From Methylomonas rhizoryzae (GTDB lineage: Bacteria; Pseudomonadota; Gammaproteobacteria; Methylococcales; Methylomonadaceae), in the NCBI RefSeq assembly GCF_008632455.1, contig NZ_CP043929.1, positions 4,278,001 through 4,342,000 of the forward strand: a stretch of 64,000 nucleotides of DNA. Reading direction: 5' to 3'. The notes beneath the pieces were generated by a model, which saw only the letters and a program-made list of their open reading frames with translations, was not told the DNA's origin and searched no databases. Positions within the stretch are counted from its first letter, which is position 1. Each line of letters begins with the position of its first letter. A program made the position numbers and the translations under genes. Positions 28,136 to 38,047 of the stretch are shown one piece after another.

Positions 28136-29896
28136 ATGAAAACAAAGCTCGAATACCTGTTGCAAAACGCTATAGACGCATTGAAAGCGCAAGGTGTTCT
28201 GGATCGCGAACTAACCGTACAAATCGTGTTGGAACGGGCTCGCGACGCGCAACATGGCGACTTCGCCACCAATCTGGCCATGATGTTGGCAAAACCCGCT
28301 AAATCCAATCCGCGCCAGTTGGCGGAAAAGATTATCGCCGCACTGCCGGCCGACCGGCTGATCAGCAAGGTTGAAATCGCCGGCCCCGGTTTTATCAATT
28401 TTTTTCTGAATCCGGATTATTTATTCGATATCGTCAAGCAAATCCACGTTGCCGGTTCGACATTCGGCTTAAGCCAGTCAGGTCAAGGCAAACGGGTGCA
28501 AGTGGAATTCGTTTCCGCCAATCCCACAGGACCTTTGCACGTCGGGCACGGACGCGGGGCCGCTTACGGCTCCGCCGTCGCGGATTTGTTGGCAGCGGTA
28601 GGCTTCACGGTGGAACGCGAATACTACGTCAACGACGCCGGCCGGCAGATGGATATTCTGGCAACCAGCGTTTGGTTGCGTTACCTGGAAGAATGCGGCG
28701 AAGTGTTACCGTTTCCCGGTAACGGCTACCGGGGTGATTACATCCGCGACATCGCTCGCAGCTTGCATCAACGCGATGGCGAGTTATACCGCCGCGCGGC
28801 CGGTGCAGTCATAGCTGATTTGCCTGCCGACGAAGCACAAGGCGGCGACAAGGAAAAGCACATCGACGCATTGATAGACCGAGCCAAAACTTTGTTGGGC
28901 GAAGCGGATTATCGGTCGGTGTTTCAAGTCGGGCTGGACGACATATTGGCGGACATCAAGGACGATCTCGCCGAGTTTGGCGTGAGTTATCAGCACTGGT
29001 TTTCGGAACGCAGTTTGATGGAGGACGATTCGATACCCCAAGCCTTGCAACGTTTGGATTCCGCCGGATACTTGTACAAACAGGATGGGGCAACTTGGTT
29101 CGCGTCCAGCCGACTGGGAGACGAAAAAGATCGGGTGGTAGTGCGCGACAACGGCCAAACGACCTATTTCGCCTCGGACATTGCTTACCATATGAACAAG
29201 TTGGACCGCGGTTTCGATCAGATCGTCAATATCTGGGGGGCGGACCATCACGGATATATTCCGCGGGTCAGAGCGGCTATGCAGGCCTTGGGAGCCGACG
29301 AAACCAAGCTAAAAGTGTTGTTGGTGCAATTTGCGGTGCTCTATCGCGGGGACGAAAAAGTGCAAATGTCCACGCGTTCGGGGGAGTTTGTTACGCTAAG
29401 ACAATTGCGCAACGAGGTCGGTAACGACGCCTGCCGCTTTTTCTATGCGATGCGCAAATCGGAACAGCACATGGATTTCGATTTGAAACTAGCCACCTCG
29501 AAAACCAACGATAATCCCGTTTACTATGTCCAATATGCGCATGCGCGGATTTGCAGCGTGCTAAGGCAACTGGACGAAAAACATCGCCCGCGCGACTTGG
29601 CCTTGGGAATGGGACATTTACGCTCGTTGACCGAGAGCCACGAAACCGAATTATTGACCGCACTCTGGAAATATCCGGAAGTAGTGGAGCGCGCTGCTAC
29701 GCAGTTCGAGCCGCACCAGCTGATTACCTATTTACGCGAATTAGCCAACCAGTTCCATAGTTACTACAACGCTCACCAGTTTCTGGTAGACGACGACGGT
29801 CTGTGTAATGCCCGGCTAAACCTGATTTGCGCGGTTAAACAGGTTTTCGCTAATGCATTAGGTTTATTGAAAATAAACGCCCCAGAATCGATGTAA
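28136..29896 (+). CDS. argS: Arginyl-tRNA synthetase
   Basis: A 586-residue class I synthetase of usual length. An N-terminal ArgRS-specific domain (about 1-110) is followed by the HIGH-type motif in NPTGPLHVGHGRGAAYGSAV, the KMSKS region as VQMSTRSGEF (lysine replaced, common in ArgRS) and the C-terminal DALR anticodon-binding domain. It charges tRNA-Arg. Its stop codon shares a base with the next start. Confidence 0.98.
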   Translation: MKTKLEYLLQNAIDALKAQGVLDRELTVQIVLERARDAQHGDFATNLAMMLAKPAKSNPRQLAEKIIAALPADRLISKVEIAGPGFINFFLNPDYLFDIVKQIHVAGSTFGLSQSGQGKRVQVEFVSANPTGPLHVGHGRGAAYGSAVADLLAAVGFTVEREYYVNDAGRQMDILATSVWLRYLEECGEVLPFPGNGYRGDYIRDIARSLHQRDGELYRRAAGAVIADLPADEAQGGDKEKHIDALIDRAKTLLGEADYRSVFQVGLDDILADIKDDLAEFGVSYQHWFSERSLMEDDSIPQALQRLDSAGYLYKQDGATWFASSRLGDEKDRVVVRDNGQTTYFASDIAYHMNKLDRGFDQIVNIWGADHHGYIPRVRAAMQALGADETKLKVLLVQFAVLYRGDEKVQMSTRSGEFVTLRQLRNEVGNDACRFFYAMRKSEQHMDFDLKLATSKTNDNPVYYVQYAHARICSVLRQLDEKHRPRDLALGMGHLRSLTESHETELLTALWKYPEVVERAATQFEPHQLITYLRELANQFHSYYNAHQFLVDDDGLCNARLNLICAVKQVFANALGLLKINAPESM

Positions 29897-30507
29897 TGGC
29901 CAGAGATTACAAACACCGCGTTCAATCGTCCGCCTATAGCGCCTCCCGGCGTCAAGCCGCAAAGCAGCCGCCATTATGGCGGCGCTGGTTGCTGGTGCTT
30001 GCATTGATTGCGGTTTTCGGCGCGTTCTTACACATTGTTAGCCGGAAGGTTGAAGAGTTGTTAGCGTCTCGTAGCGGCGAACCGGCACAAACCAACGTTT
30101 CCGAACTAAAAACGCCGGAGCAGCCCCCCGATCCTAAGCCGGTTGCGGCCGTGCAGCCGGTAGTCGAGCCGCGTTACGATTTTTATACCATCCTGCCGCA
30201 AGCCGAAACCGTAATACCCGATTACGAAATTCAAAGCCGGGTCAGAGAAGAATTGGTAGGCAAAAGCAAGGCGGTGCGCTACGTCATGCAGGCCGGCTCC
30301 TTCCGTGAGGGAGCCGAGGCGGAACGGCACAAGGCCAAACTGGCTTTATTGGGGATAGAAGCGCGAGTCGAGAAAGCCAAGGTCGGAAGCGCCATCTGGC
30401 ATAGAGTCAAAATCGGCCCTTACGACAATCCGTCCAGTGTCGCCAAGATCAAGGAATTGCTGCAAAAAAACAATATAGGCGTCGTTGTGACCGAACAAGG
30501 TCAATAA
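29896..30507 (+). CDS. SPOR-domain cell-division-type protein
   Basis: A 203-residue bitopic protein. A short basic cytoplasmic part is followed by one membrane helix (WLLVLALIAVFGAFLHIV), a proline-rich periplasmic linker and a C-terminal SPOR domain (about 125-200: RYVMQAGSFREGAEAERHKAKL, then HRVKIGPY). SPOR domains bind denuded peptidoglycan at the division septum. The layout is that of FtsN, and the location directly after argS is seen for ftsN-like genes in many Gammaproteobacteria. FtsN function is likely but not proven. Confidence 0.88.
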   Translation: MARDYKHRVQSSAYSASRRQAAKQPPLWRRWLLVLALIAVFGAFLHIVSRKVEELLASRSGEPAQTNVSELKTPEQPPDPKPVAAVQPVVEPRYDFYTILPQAETVIPDYEIQSRVREELVGKSKAVRYVMQAGSFREGAEAERHKAKLALLGIEARVEKAKVGSAIWHRVKIGPYDNPSSVAKIKELLQKNNIGVVVTEQGQ

Positions 30508-30510
30508 GCT

Positions 30511-32421
30511 TTATTCTTGCTCCCGCTCCGGGGCCAGCCACTTTTCCAACACGGCATACAGCGTTTTGGGCAATATCGGCTTACAGATATAGTCCACCAT
30601 ACCCGCTTCCAAGCACTTCAATTTGTCTTCCTGCATGGCGTTAGCCGTCATCGCTATCACCGGGACGTTTTTACAGGCGTCCATTTCTTTTAGGCGTTTA
30701 GTAGCCATATAACCGTCGATCTCCGGCATTTGTACGTCCATCAATATACAGTCATAACGATGTTGGGCCAGCTTCTCCAAAGCAATTGCACCGTTTTCGG
30801 CGACATCCACTTGAATCAGCACTTTTTCCAACAGTTCGACCGCGACAATTCGGTTAATTTCGTTGTCTTCGACGAGAAGCACTTTGCGGCCTCGAAGCTG
30901 ATGACTGTGTTTGGAGGCCATAGGCGAACCATTTTGCTGCCGAGCGTAGAGCACGCTAGCGAAGTCTGCAACGCCGAGTTTTACACTGAAAATAAACTTG
31001 GAGCCGACCTGCTTCTGACTGACTACCCGTATCGTTCCTCCCATTTGTTCGACGAGTTGTTTGCTAATCACCAAGCCTAAGCCGGTTCCGCCGTGTGTGC
31101 GGGTCACGCTGCTATCGCCTTGCGAGAAGGCTTGAAACAAGCGTTGTTGTTGCGCTTCGCTAATGCCTATGCCGGTGTCGCTGACACAAAATTGCAAACT
31201 AATATGCTGCGAAGTACGGTTCAATTCGACCACACTGATGCCGACTTCGCCATATTCGGTGAACTTGATCGCATTGCCGATCAAATTGATCAGGATTTGC
31301 CTGAGGCGTTGCGGGTCGCCGATCACCGCGTGTACGGTACCGGAAGCGGGGCAGCTCAGTTTTAAACCTTTCTGGGCCGCCAATTGATTCATCGTGGCGA
31401 AGACTTGCTCCAGAACGTCTTCCAGCAAAAACGGAATGCTTTCCAGCTTCATTTTTCCGGCTTCCATTTTCGAAAAATCCAAGATGTCGTCGATGATATC
31501 CATCAAGGAATGCGAGGCCGCTTCCACCCGTTCCAAATAAGTTCGCAACTTGTCGCTGATTTCGCTATTTAAACAGAGCTCCACTAAGCCGACAATCGCA
31601 TTCATGGGCGTGCGAATTTCGTGGCTCATATTGGCTAGAAATTCGCCTTTGGTCTGGTTGGCCTGCTCGGCTTCTTGTTTTGCAATCTGCAGCTCGCGGG
31701 TGCGCAACAGCACTTGGTTTTCCAAATAGGCTTCGTTGGCTTGAATTTGCGACAACATGCTGTTGAAAGCCTCGGATAAATCGGAAATTTCGTCATTGCC
31801 GGCGTAGTCGGAGCGCTTGCTGTAATCGTGGTCGCGCTCGATTTGCCGAGCGATGTTGGCCAAATGCACGATAGGCGTCAGCAACGAACGCTGTAACCGC
31901 AATACGAAAACAGCGGCGATACTTAAAGCAGCGAAGACGATTGCGGCGTTTAAGGCCGCATTGCGAATCAGCGCATGGTAGGGTTGTTTTAGATCGGCCA
32001 CCAAAACGATGTCGCCGATTTCCCTATTGTTCGCATCCAAGATAGGACGCCGGGTCGTATGGTTTTTCTGCAAGGCCTTAGGCCATAGGATGTGCCAGTT
32101 GGAAGTCGCTTTGGCATAGCTTGCAAAAATTTCTCCGTTCGCAGATCGAATGACGCCGGAGATTATGTCCGGATCGTGAGCCAAAGCATTGAGAACTTCC
32201 TGCGCGGTTTTTTTGTCTTCAAACACAATCGGATAGCTGCAATTCTGCCCGATCATATCGGCGGTCAGCGTCAATTTGGTGTTGAGCTCTTGGTGCAGAT
32301 CGTTGAACTCGCGCACAGAGAGAGAGACCGTGGCGACGAATAAGGTCAAGATCGCCATCAACCGCAATGCTTTGGCTAATTTGTTGACAATCGAAATCCG
32401 AGGGCTGCAAGGCCTGTTCAT
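30511..32421 (-). CDS. Hybrid histidine kinase with CHASE8-like sensor
   Basis: A 636-residue membrane kinase. TM1 (about 18-36) is followed by a periplasmic CHASE8-like domain (40-150: MIGQNCSYPIVFEDKKTAQEVLNAL), TM2 (155-175), HAMP (176-232), HisKA with His267 in MSHEIRTPMNAIV, an HATPase domain (N box INLIGNAIKFTEYG, G box GTGLGLVIS), and a C-terminal receiver with phospho-acceptor Asp in YDCILMDVQMPEIDGY. No Hpt domain is present, so a further phosphotransfer protein is expected elsewhere. It overlaps the YfiR gene by 4 bp. CHASE8 is also the sensor of the YfiR-controlled cyclase YfiN, so YfiR-like control is plausible. Confidence 0.93.
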   Translation of the reverse strand: MNRPCSPRISIVNKLAKALRLMAILTLFVATVSLSVREFNDLHQELNTKLTLTADMIGQNCSYPIVFEDKKTAQEVLNALAHDPDIISGVIRSANGEIFASYAKATSNWHILWPKALQKNHTTRRPILDANNREIGDIVLVADLKQPYHALIRNAALNAAIVFAALSIAAVFVLRLQRSLLTPIVHLANIARQIERDHDYSKRSDYAGNDEISDLSEAFNSMLSQIQANEAYLENQVLLRTRELQIAKQEAEQANQTKGEFLANMSHEIRTPMNAIVGLVELCLNSEISDKLRTYLERVEAASHSLMDIIDDILDFSKMEAGKMKLESIPFLLEDVLEQVFATMNQLAAQKGLKLSCPASGTVHAVIGDPQRLRQILINLIGNAIKFTEYGEVGISVVELNRTSQHISLQFCVSDTGIGISEAQQQRLFQAFSQGDSSVTRTHGGTGLGLVISKQLVEQMGGTIRVVSQKQVGSKFIFSVKLGVADFASVLYARQQNGSPMASKHSHQLRGRKVLLVEDNEINRIVAVELLEKVLIQVDVAENGAIALEKLAQHRYDCILMDVQMPEIDGYMATKRLKEMDACKNVPVIAMTANAMQEDKLKCLEAGMVDYICKPILPKTLYAVLEKWLAPEREQE

Positions 32422-32942
32422 TGCACTATTTCCGCCATACGTAGCAATTTGGAACTGAGTTTTAGACCGGCGCGCTTAACCGCCGCTAAATTAACGATCA
32501 GTTTTAGCTTGTTGTTGCGTAAAGTGAATTGAATCATGCCGCCGCGTTCGGCGAAATCCTCGCTGTCGCTAACCAGCAAGATATGGCGGGATTCCGCTTG
32601 ATTCAGGATGTCTTGGGTTAAGGTATGCGGATCGCTTAAAAACAAAATTTGGCACCGAGCCATCTCCGGCAAGGGTTCGCTTACTGCTTGTACCGTAGAA
32701 CCGCCCACTTGTTGGCCGTCCAACGCCGGTAAATAAGCGCGTAACGGGCTGTCGCCCCATAAACAGATAGTCACCTGGTCGGCTTTCGGCCATTCGGTTA
32801 ATTCGACGAAGTGAAATAGATAGAGCGCTTTGAGCTGGTACTCCCGGCTGACCAATGCATCGTCGGCCGCTGCCGGACGGCTTAGGCAAACGCTGACGCT
32901 GAGTAGCAATAAGACAACCGAAAGCTTAGCGAAACGATTCAC
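32418..32942 (-). CDS. YfiR-family (DUF4154) periplasmic protein
   Basis: A 174-residue protein with a signal peptide (about 1-26) and the DUF4154 core: EYQLKALYLFHFVELTEWP, ICLWGDSP, ARCQILFLSD, ILLVSDSEDFAERGGMIQF and the C-terminal LIVNLAAVKRAGLKLSSKLL. YfiR of Pseudomonas is a redox-sensing periplasmic inhibitor of the diguanylate cyclase YfiN. Here the partner is likely the histidine kinase whose gene overlaps it by 4 bp. It lies 10 bp after the TonB-dependent receptor gene. Confidence 0.93.
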   Translation of the reverse strand: MNRFAKLSVVLLLLSVSVCLSRPAAADDALVSREYQLKALYLFHFVELTEWPKADQVTICLWGDSPLRAYLPALDGQQVGGSTVQAVSEPLPEMARCQILFLSDPHTLTQDILNQAESRHILLVSDSEDFAERGGMIQFTLRNNKLKLIVNLAAVKRAGLKLSSKLLRMAEIVQ

Positions 32943-32952
32943 AGCTCAAGAC

Positions 32953-35001
32953 TCAGAAACGCCAGGAAAATTGCGCCAACACGCTACGCTGGATCTGGCT
33001 GGCAACCGGTATGTACAAAATATCGCTAAATTCCGGGTGTTGATTGTCCAATAAGTTTTGCCCGCTGATCGAAATTTCCAAGTCTTTATGCGGATGCCAT
33101 CCTAACCGTAAATCCATGGTGAAGTAGTCGGGAATGGCCATGTCCCGGTCGACCACGATTCTACCCACATAGCGGAACCAGGCATCCAATTCGATTTCGT
33201 TGGTCAGGTTGTATAAGGAGCGTAGCGACAAGGTATGGTTAGGGCTGGAATGCGGTTCGGTTAACTCGTCTCTGAACCAGCGGCGCGAGGTATCGTAATT
33301 CACGTCGAATCGATTGAGGCTATACGCGCCTTGTAAGCGCCAGGCGCTATTGGCTCGATAGTTGGCCGAGAGCTCCACACCGTAGCTTTTTACTTGCCGG
33401 CTATTGCTAACCGTTGCAGGATAGATTGGAACGTTGGTTGGAAAAGCCGGGGCAAAATCGGGGCTATTCAACGTTGTGCCGTCAAATTGAGTGCCTTGCA
33501 TCCTGTCGTAAATGTTGTAGAACGCCGCGGTATCGATATCGAAGTTATGCAGAATTTGCCAGCGCCAACCCAATTCGAATGCCAGCAGGTTTTCGGTTTT
33601 CATGTCCGGATTGGCCTTCACGTCGACAAAATCGCTACTGCCCGGAATCGGTACAAACAGGCGAATACTGTGTTGCGCCCGATTGGGCAACACCACCGCC
33701 CGGGACACGGCTCCCCATAGACTGTGCGCCTTATTGGGCGTCCAAATCAAACGTAGGTTGGGTTCGGTTTCCCAGCCGGTGAAGGTAAAGTGTTCTACCC
33801 GATTGCCCAAGGTCAGTTTCAAATCGTCCAGGATGTCAATTTGATCCTGTAAATACCAGCCGACGTTGTATTGCGCGAATTTGGCCGGCTCGAAACCCAG
33901 TGTCAAACTATTTTGGAATTGATCGTGTACGGTCTGAAAGTTCAGGCCCCACAAAATTTGGTGGCTATCCAGTTTGGGTAGGCTGTGTTGGACATCGAGA
34001 ACCGCGTGCGAACGGTCCATTTGTATCGTTCCCAATAGCCAATGGGTTTGGGTAAACGCAAAGTTGGTTTGGATAAGATGACCGCTATCGGTCGTATGTT
34101 TCCAGTTGCCTTGCAGGCTGCCGGTCATGCCGTCCCGACCGAAATCGTTCTGCACCCACAGCGGCGGCGTTTCGGAAGTAACGCCGATCAGATAACCGCG
34201 TTGTCGATAGCGGGCTAGAGTAGCTTCCAACGTCAATTGATCGTTTCGGCTCAATTGGCTGTCCATCCGTAGCGTGGCGTTTTGCGCGTTTCCGTTATCG
34301 TGCGTGTCGTCCGTGGCCGTCAGATCGGCACTGGAGTCTCGGTAAGCGGTATTCACGGTACCGCGCAAATAAGAATCTTCGGAAATCTTGGTGCCGTAGC
34401 GGACACCGCCGAAGCCCAACTCTTCGCTTCCGCCGCCACCGAACAATAGACCGCCCTGGGTGTCGCGGGCGGAGCGGGTAACGATGTTGACCGTTCCGTT
34501 AACGGCATTCGCGCCCCACAAGCTGCCGCTGGGGCCTCTTAACACCTCTATGCGCTCTATATCCCACAAGGATAAGTTCTGTTGCCCCCAATATACCCCG
34601 CTGACCAAAGGGTCGTAGATGCTGCGCCCGTCTATCATGACCTGCAGTTTGTTTGCGTACAAGTCGTTGAATCCGCGGGCGCTAATCGCCCAATTCCAAG
34701 CATTGACCTTCGCCACGTTCATGCCGGGCACCATGCGCAGCAGTTCCGGCAGCGTGGTTACTCCGGAGCGACGGATGTCTTCCGCGGTAATCACGAAAGC
34801 GGCGGCCGGACTGTTTTTGACGGATTGGGTCTGCCTGGATAAAGTGGAAATATCCAGCTCTGTCACTTCCTCCCAGCTTAGCGGCAATAGTTCGCTAGTC
34901 TCTTCAACGGCTTCGGCTTCGCCGGCCACTGCTGCAAAACCGGGTTTAATCGATAGACACGCCAATAAGGTGCCTGCAAGATAGACAACAGGGTACAACA
35001 T
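32953..35001 (-). CDS. TonB-dependent outer-membrane receptor
   Basis: A 682-residue receptor with a signal peptide (about 1-23). A TonB-box-like acidic stretch (LDISTLSRQ) is followed by a plug domain (about 60-175: AFVITAEDIRRSGVTTLPELL, ANKLQVMIDGRSIYDP, RIEVLRGPSGSLWGANAVNG) and a 22-strand barrel ending in a terminal Phe (QFSWRF). The substrate is unknown. It is the first gene of an operon with YfiR and a sensor kinase, which suggests that it reports an external ligand rather than serving only uptake. Confidence 0.95.
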   Translation of the reverse strand: MLYPVVYLAGTLLACLSIKPGFAAVAGEAEAVEETSELLPLSWEEVTELDISTLSRQTQSVKNSPAAAFVITAEDIRRSGVTTLPELLRMVPGMNVAKVNAWNWAISARGFNDLYANKLQVMIDGRSIYDPLVSGVYWGQQNLSLWDIERIEVLRGPSGSLWGANAVNGTVNIVTRSARDTQGGLLFGGGGSEELGFGGVRYGTKISEDSYLRGTVNTAYRDSSADLTATDDTHDNGNAQNATLRMDSQLSRNDQLTLEATLARYRQRGYLIGVTSETPPLWVQNDFGRDGMTGSLQGNWKHTTDSGHLIQTNFAFTQTHWLLGTIQMDRSHAVLDVQHSLPKLDSHQILWGLNFQTVHDQFQNSLTLGFEPAKFAQYNVGWYLQDQIDILDDLKLTLGNRVEHFTFTGWETEPNLRLIWTPNKAHSLWGAVSRAVVLPNRAQHSIRLFVPIPGSSDFVDVKANPDMKTENLLAFELGWRWQILHNFDIDTAAFYNIYDRMQGTQFDGTTLNSPDFAPAFPTNVPIYPATVSNSRQVKSYGVELSANYRANSAWRLQGAYSLNRFDVNYDTSRRWFRDELTEPHSSPNHTLSLRSLYNLTNEIELDAWFRYVGRIVVDRDMAIPDYFTMDLRLGWHPHKDLEISISGQNLLDNQHPEFSDILYIPVASQIQRSVLAQFSWRF

Positions 35002-35341
35002 TGCAATTATTGATCGGACAGTTATCTTGGGAAGCGGCGTAAGCCCTTAGTACGGAATTTTGACAGGTAATTAAGGCGGCACTCGGTTTTTTTAGACACG
35101 ATCACGGCTCGCAACCCACTGATAATCAATATACCCTAGGATGCGTCCAAAGGCGCGCATCATTTCGATATTACAACCATTAGACCCAATAATAGGATAT
35201 TTGTAACTATTCAGCCATGCCAGGAGCTATTCCCAGGGAGGCATTCCTCATCTGTTGTAACGTAGCTGCATTGAGGACTTCGTCCTCTAATGCGCATTCG
35301 GGCGCACAATCAACCGCGAACCGTGTGCGCTGAAAAAGCGT
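35002..35341. other. Intergenic with UUCG-type hairpin
   Basis: There are 340 bp upstream of the receptor gene and downstream of the PfkB gene. The only structure I see is the hairpin at about 35269-35294: GCATT and GAGGAC arms with a TTC loop region and complementary arms, perfect except for one bulged T but without a T run. It may end the PfkB transcript. I see no riboswitch or gene. Confidence 0.45.
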
Positions 35342-36235
35342 TTATTCGGCCGGCCAGCTTTGCAACAACGCCGCAACTTGCGCCGTATTCGGCATACCGG
35401 GCCTAGCCCCGATGCGCGTGCAGCAATATGCGCCGGCCGCGCTGGCAAATCGCAGCAGATCCTCCCAAGCCATCCCTGCCGCCAAGCCGGCGGCAAACGC
35501 GCCGTGAAAGGCGTCGCCGGCTCCGGTACTATCCAGCGCATGCACCGGCGGCGCCGACATGCGGCCGGTTTGCTCGCCGCGCCGCCACAACAAACCGCGT
35601 TCACCCAAGGTAATCACCGCAACCGGCGCCATCGCAGCCATTTGCGTCAAGGCGTCCCCCTCATCACCGGCCAATTGCAGGGCGAATTTTTCCGAAGCCA
35701 GCAGATAATCCACTTTATCCATCAACAAACGGGTACCGTCGTGTAATGAGCCGGCATCCAGCAGCGTCGGTACGTTCGGCAGCGCCCGGCTAGCGGCCAA
35801 GGCCAAATGCGGCTCGTGGCCGTCGCACAACACTACCTTGGCTTGCACGCCGGCGAAGGCGATGCGTTCGGCCGGCAAGGCTTGGGTATCGCCTTTGTAG
35901 TTGATCAAGACCCGTTTGCCGTCCGGTTTGACCAAAATCGTCGACAACGGAGTGGGCGAAGCACCCCGCACCAGCAAACCAAGGTCCACGCCCTCTACTC
36001 GCAATTCCCGGCAATGACTGTCGCCATAAACGTCGTTGCCTAAATAGCCGGCGAAACCGGCCTGATAACCAAGCCGGGCGACCGTCACCGCGGCATTGGC
36101 CGCCGGCCCGCCACCGCAACTCAGCAAACCGTCGGCAAACAACTTTTCGTCCGCACCGGGATGACGGGCGATCGAAAACACCAAATCGTAGCTGGCATGG
36201 CCGATACAGAGTACGTCACACGTTTTAGCATTCAT
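35342..36235 (-). CDS. PfkB-family carbohydrate kinase
   Basis: A 297-residue ribokinase-like kinase. The N-terminal GGGPAANAAVTVARLG binds sugar, and the PfkB signature with catalytic Asp is ALDSTGAGDAFHGAFAAGLA near the C-terminus. It is closest to ribokinase/fructokinase-like or sulfofructose-kinase-like members; the substrate cannot be fixed from sequence. Single gene, with no sugar operon around it. Confidence 0.9.
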   Translation of the reverse strand: MNAKTCDVLCIGHASYDLVFSIARHPGADEKLFADGLLSCGGGPAANAAVTVARLGYQAGFAGYLGNDVYGDSHCRELRVEGVDLGLLVRGASPTPLSTILVKPDGKRVLINYKGDTQALPAERIAFAGVQAKVVLCDGHEPHLALAASRALPNVPTLLDAGSLHDGTRLLMDKVDYLLASEKFALQLAGDEGDALTQMAAMAPVAVITLGERGLLWRRGEQTGRMSAPPVHALDSTGAGDAFHGAFAAGLAAGMAWEDLLRFASAAGAYCCTRIGARPGMPNTAQVAALLQSWPAE

Positions 36236-36444
36236 AACATTTACCGCATATCACTAAAAACAGCGCACTGTATTCGGCAACCGCAATTGAGGAAAGCGCT
36301 TTTTCCCAACCACCACGTCCTCGGCCGAAACTAAAGCGGACGCGGCTTGATCAACCGCTGCCGTTTTTGTCATCGTATTGCGATAGCCGGCCGGCGGCGG
36401 TCCATGTAAAATGGCCGACCAGTTATCGACTGTCAACGCCCATC

Positions 36445-37185
36445 ATGATCCAAACACCACCGCCCAAGCGTCACCGCGGCATTTATCTGCTGCCCAACTT
36501 GTTCACCACCGGCGCGATGTTTGCCGGCTTCTACGCCATTACTTCGGCGATCAACGGCCGCTTCGAGACCGCCGCCATTTCATTATTCGTGGCGATGGTA
36601 TTGGACGGCTTGGACGGCCGGGTTGCGCGTTTGACCAATACCCAAAGCGAATTCGGCGTGGAATACGACAGCTTGTCCGATATGGTGTCGTTCGGCGCCG
36701 CCCCGGCCATCGTGATGTATTTGTGGACCTTATCCAGCATGGGGCAAGTCGGCTTGTTCGCCGCGTTCGTGCACATGGCCGGCGGAGCTTTGCGCTTGGC
36801 GCGATTCAATACCCAAGTCGAAGTGGCGGATAAACGGTATTTTCAAGGCCTACCCAGCCCGGCGGCGGCGGCAATTTTAGCCGGCGGCTTATGGTTTTGC
36901 GTGGAAAACGGCTATCAAGTGGAAAACTTCAAGTACTTGGTGCTCGTCGCCACCATTTCCACCGGATTGCTGATGGTCAGCAACTTTCGCTATTCCAGCT
37001 TCAAAGAAATCGACTTCAAAAACAAAGTACCGTTCATCGCCACGATCTTGGCGATGTTGGTCATCGGTTTCGTGCTGGCCCAACCGCAACGCATGCTGTT
37101 TTTACTGGCGGTCGGTTACGCCGCATCCGGGCCTATCGTCACGCTGATCATGCGCAAAAAGCGCTTGCAAAGCCGAAAATCCTGA
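36445..37185 (+). CDS. pssA: CDP-diacylglycerol-serine O-phosphatidyltransferase
   Basis: A 246-residue integral membrane enzyme making phosphatidylserine, the precursor of phosphatidylethanolamine. The CDP-alcohol phosphotransferase motif D-G-x2-A-R-x8-G-x3-D-x3-D is read in LDGLDGRVARLTNTQSEFG followed by VEYDSLSD. ATG 36445 (MIQTPPPKRHRGIYLLPNLF) is chosen over an upstream in-frame start. About eight hydrophobic segments. A CHAD-domain gene follows after 7 bp. Confidence 0.96.
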   Translation: MIQTPPPKRHRGIYLLPNLFTTGAMFAGFYAITSAINGRFETAAISLFVAMVLDGLDGRVARLTNTQSEFGVEYDSLSDMVSFGAAPAIVMYLWTLSSMGQVGLFAAFVHMAGGALRLARFNTQVEVADKRYFQGLPSPAAAAILAGGLWFCVENGYQVENFKYLVLVATISTGLLMVSNFRYSSFKEIDFKNKVPFIATILAMLVIGFVLAQPQRMLFLLAVGYAASGPIVTLIMRKKRLQSRKS

Positions 37186-37192
37186 CTGCGTC

Positions 37193-38047
37193 ATGGCCAA
37201 AGAGGACGCCAAACTCATCCAAGCAGCGTTGGAGCGTCATTGGGCCAAACATTTATCACGCTTGCAAGCCTGTCGCAACCAAGCCAGCGAATCCGCGGTA
37301 CATAAACTGCGTATCAGTCTGCGCCGTTTGCTCGCTTTCATAGAACTACTGCAGATTCTGGCGCCCGACCCGGCGTTGCGCAAACTTAGAAAAGACCTTA
37401 AATCTCAGCTGGACGGCTTCGACGAATTGCGCGACACCCAAGTCATGCTGGCCGATTTGCTGGATTTGAATGCCTTGCCGGAGATAGCGCCTTTTCTCGC
37501 TTATTTGCGCGCCAACGAACGTCGTTTGTTAGCCGCTATCCCGCGACAACTCCATGTCTTGGACAGCAATTCGCAAGAACTGCTGCTAGCTAAAGTGCAA
37601 AAACGCGTTTTGCCGGCGCTACGCGAAATGAATCTGCCACGGGCTTGCTTAGCCGCGATAGACGCCGTATACGCGGTTGCCCTCCAGCGTTATCGTGCAA
37701 TAGACGCCCAACAGCCGCAAACGCTGCACAAACTGCGCATCGCATTGAAAAAGTTACGCTATCTGCTAATTACCGCCAGCGAGCTGCTACCCCCGCTCCC
37801 CGACGGCCATCTGGCCAGCCTGCAAACCTATCTGACTTTATTGGGCGACATTCAAAATTCTTGTGTACGCCGGGAGTATTTGAATCGTTACTTCGGACAC
37901 CAACCGCCGCCGGCATTAGCGGAAATATTTGCCGAGCGTCATCAGTTGCTGCTGGACGCGTTTTGGTTAGAACGCCCGAAAATTGCCACGTTTTGGCGAC
38001 TGAGCGACAAGCACCCCTGGCCATGGGACAACAAGGGCATGCATTAA
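37193..38047 (+). CDS. CHAD-domain protein
   Basis: A 284-residue all-helical protein that is a CHAD domain throughout. Conserved histidine and basic residues are in AVHKLRISLRRLLAFIELL and, in the second repeat, TLHKLRIALKKLRYLL. CHAD proteins are known to bind inorganic polyphosphate granules. There is no CYTH domain fused. Co-transcribed with pssA (7 bp apart), though no functional tie is evident. Confidence 0.93.
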   Translation: MAKEDAKLIQAALERHWAKHLSRLQACRNQASESAVHKLRISLRRLLAFIELLQILAPDPALRKLRKDLKSQLDGFDELRDTQVMLADLLDLNALPEIAPFLAYLRANERRLLAAIPRQLHVLDSNSQELLLAKVQKRVLPALREMNLPRACLAAIDAVYAVALQRYRAIDAQQPQTLHKLRIALKKLRYLLITASELLPPLPDGHLASLQTYLTLLGDIQNSCVRREYLNRYFGHQPPPALAEIFAERHQLLLDAFWLERPKIATFWRLSDKHPWPWDNKGMH

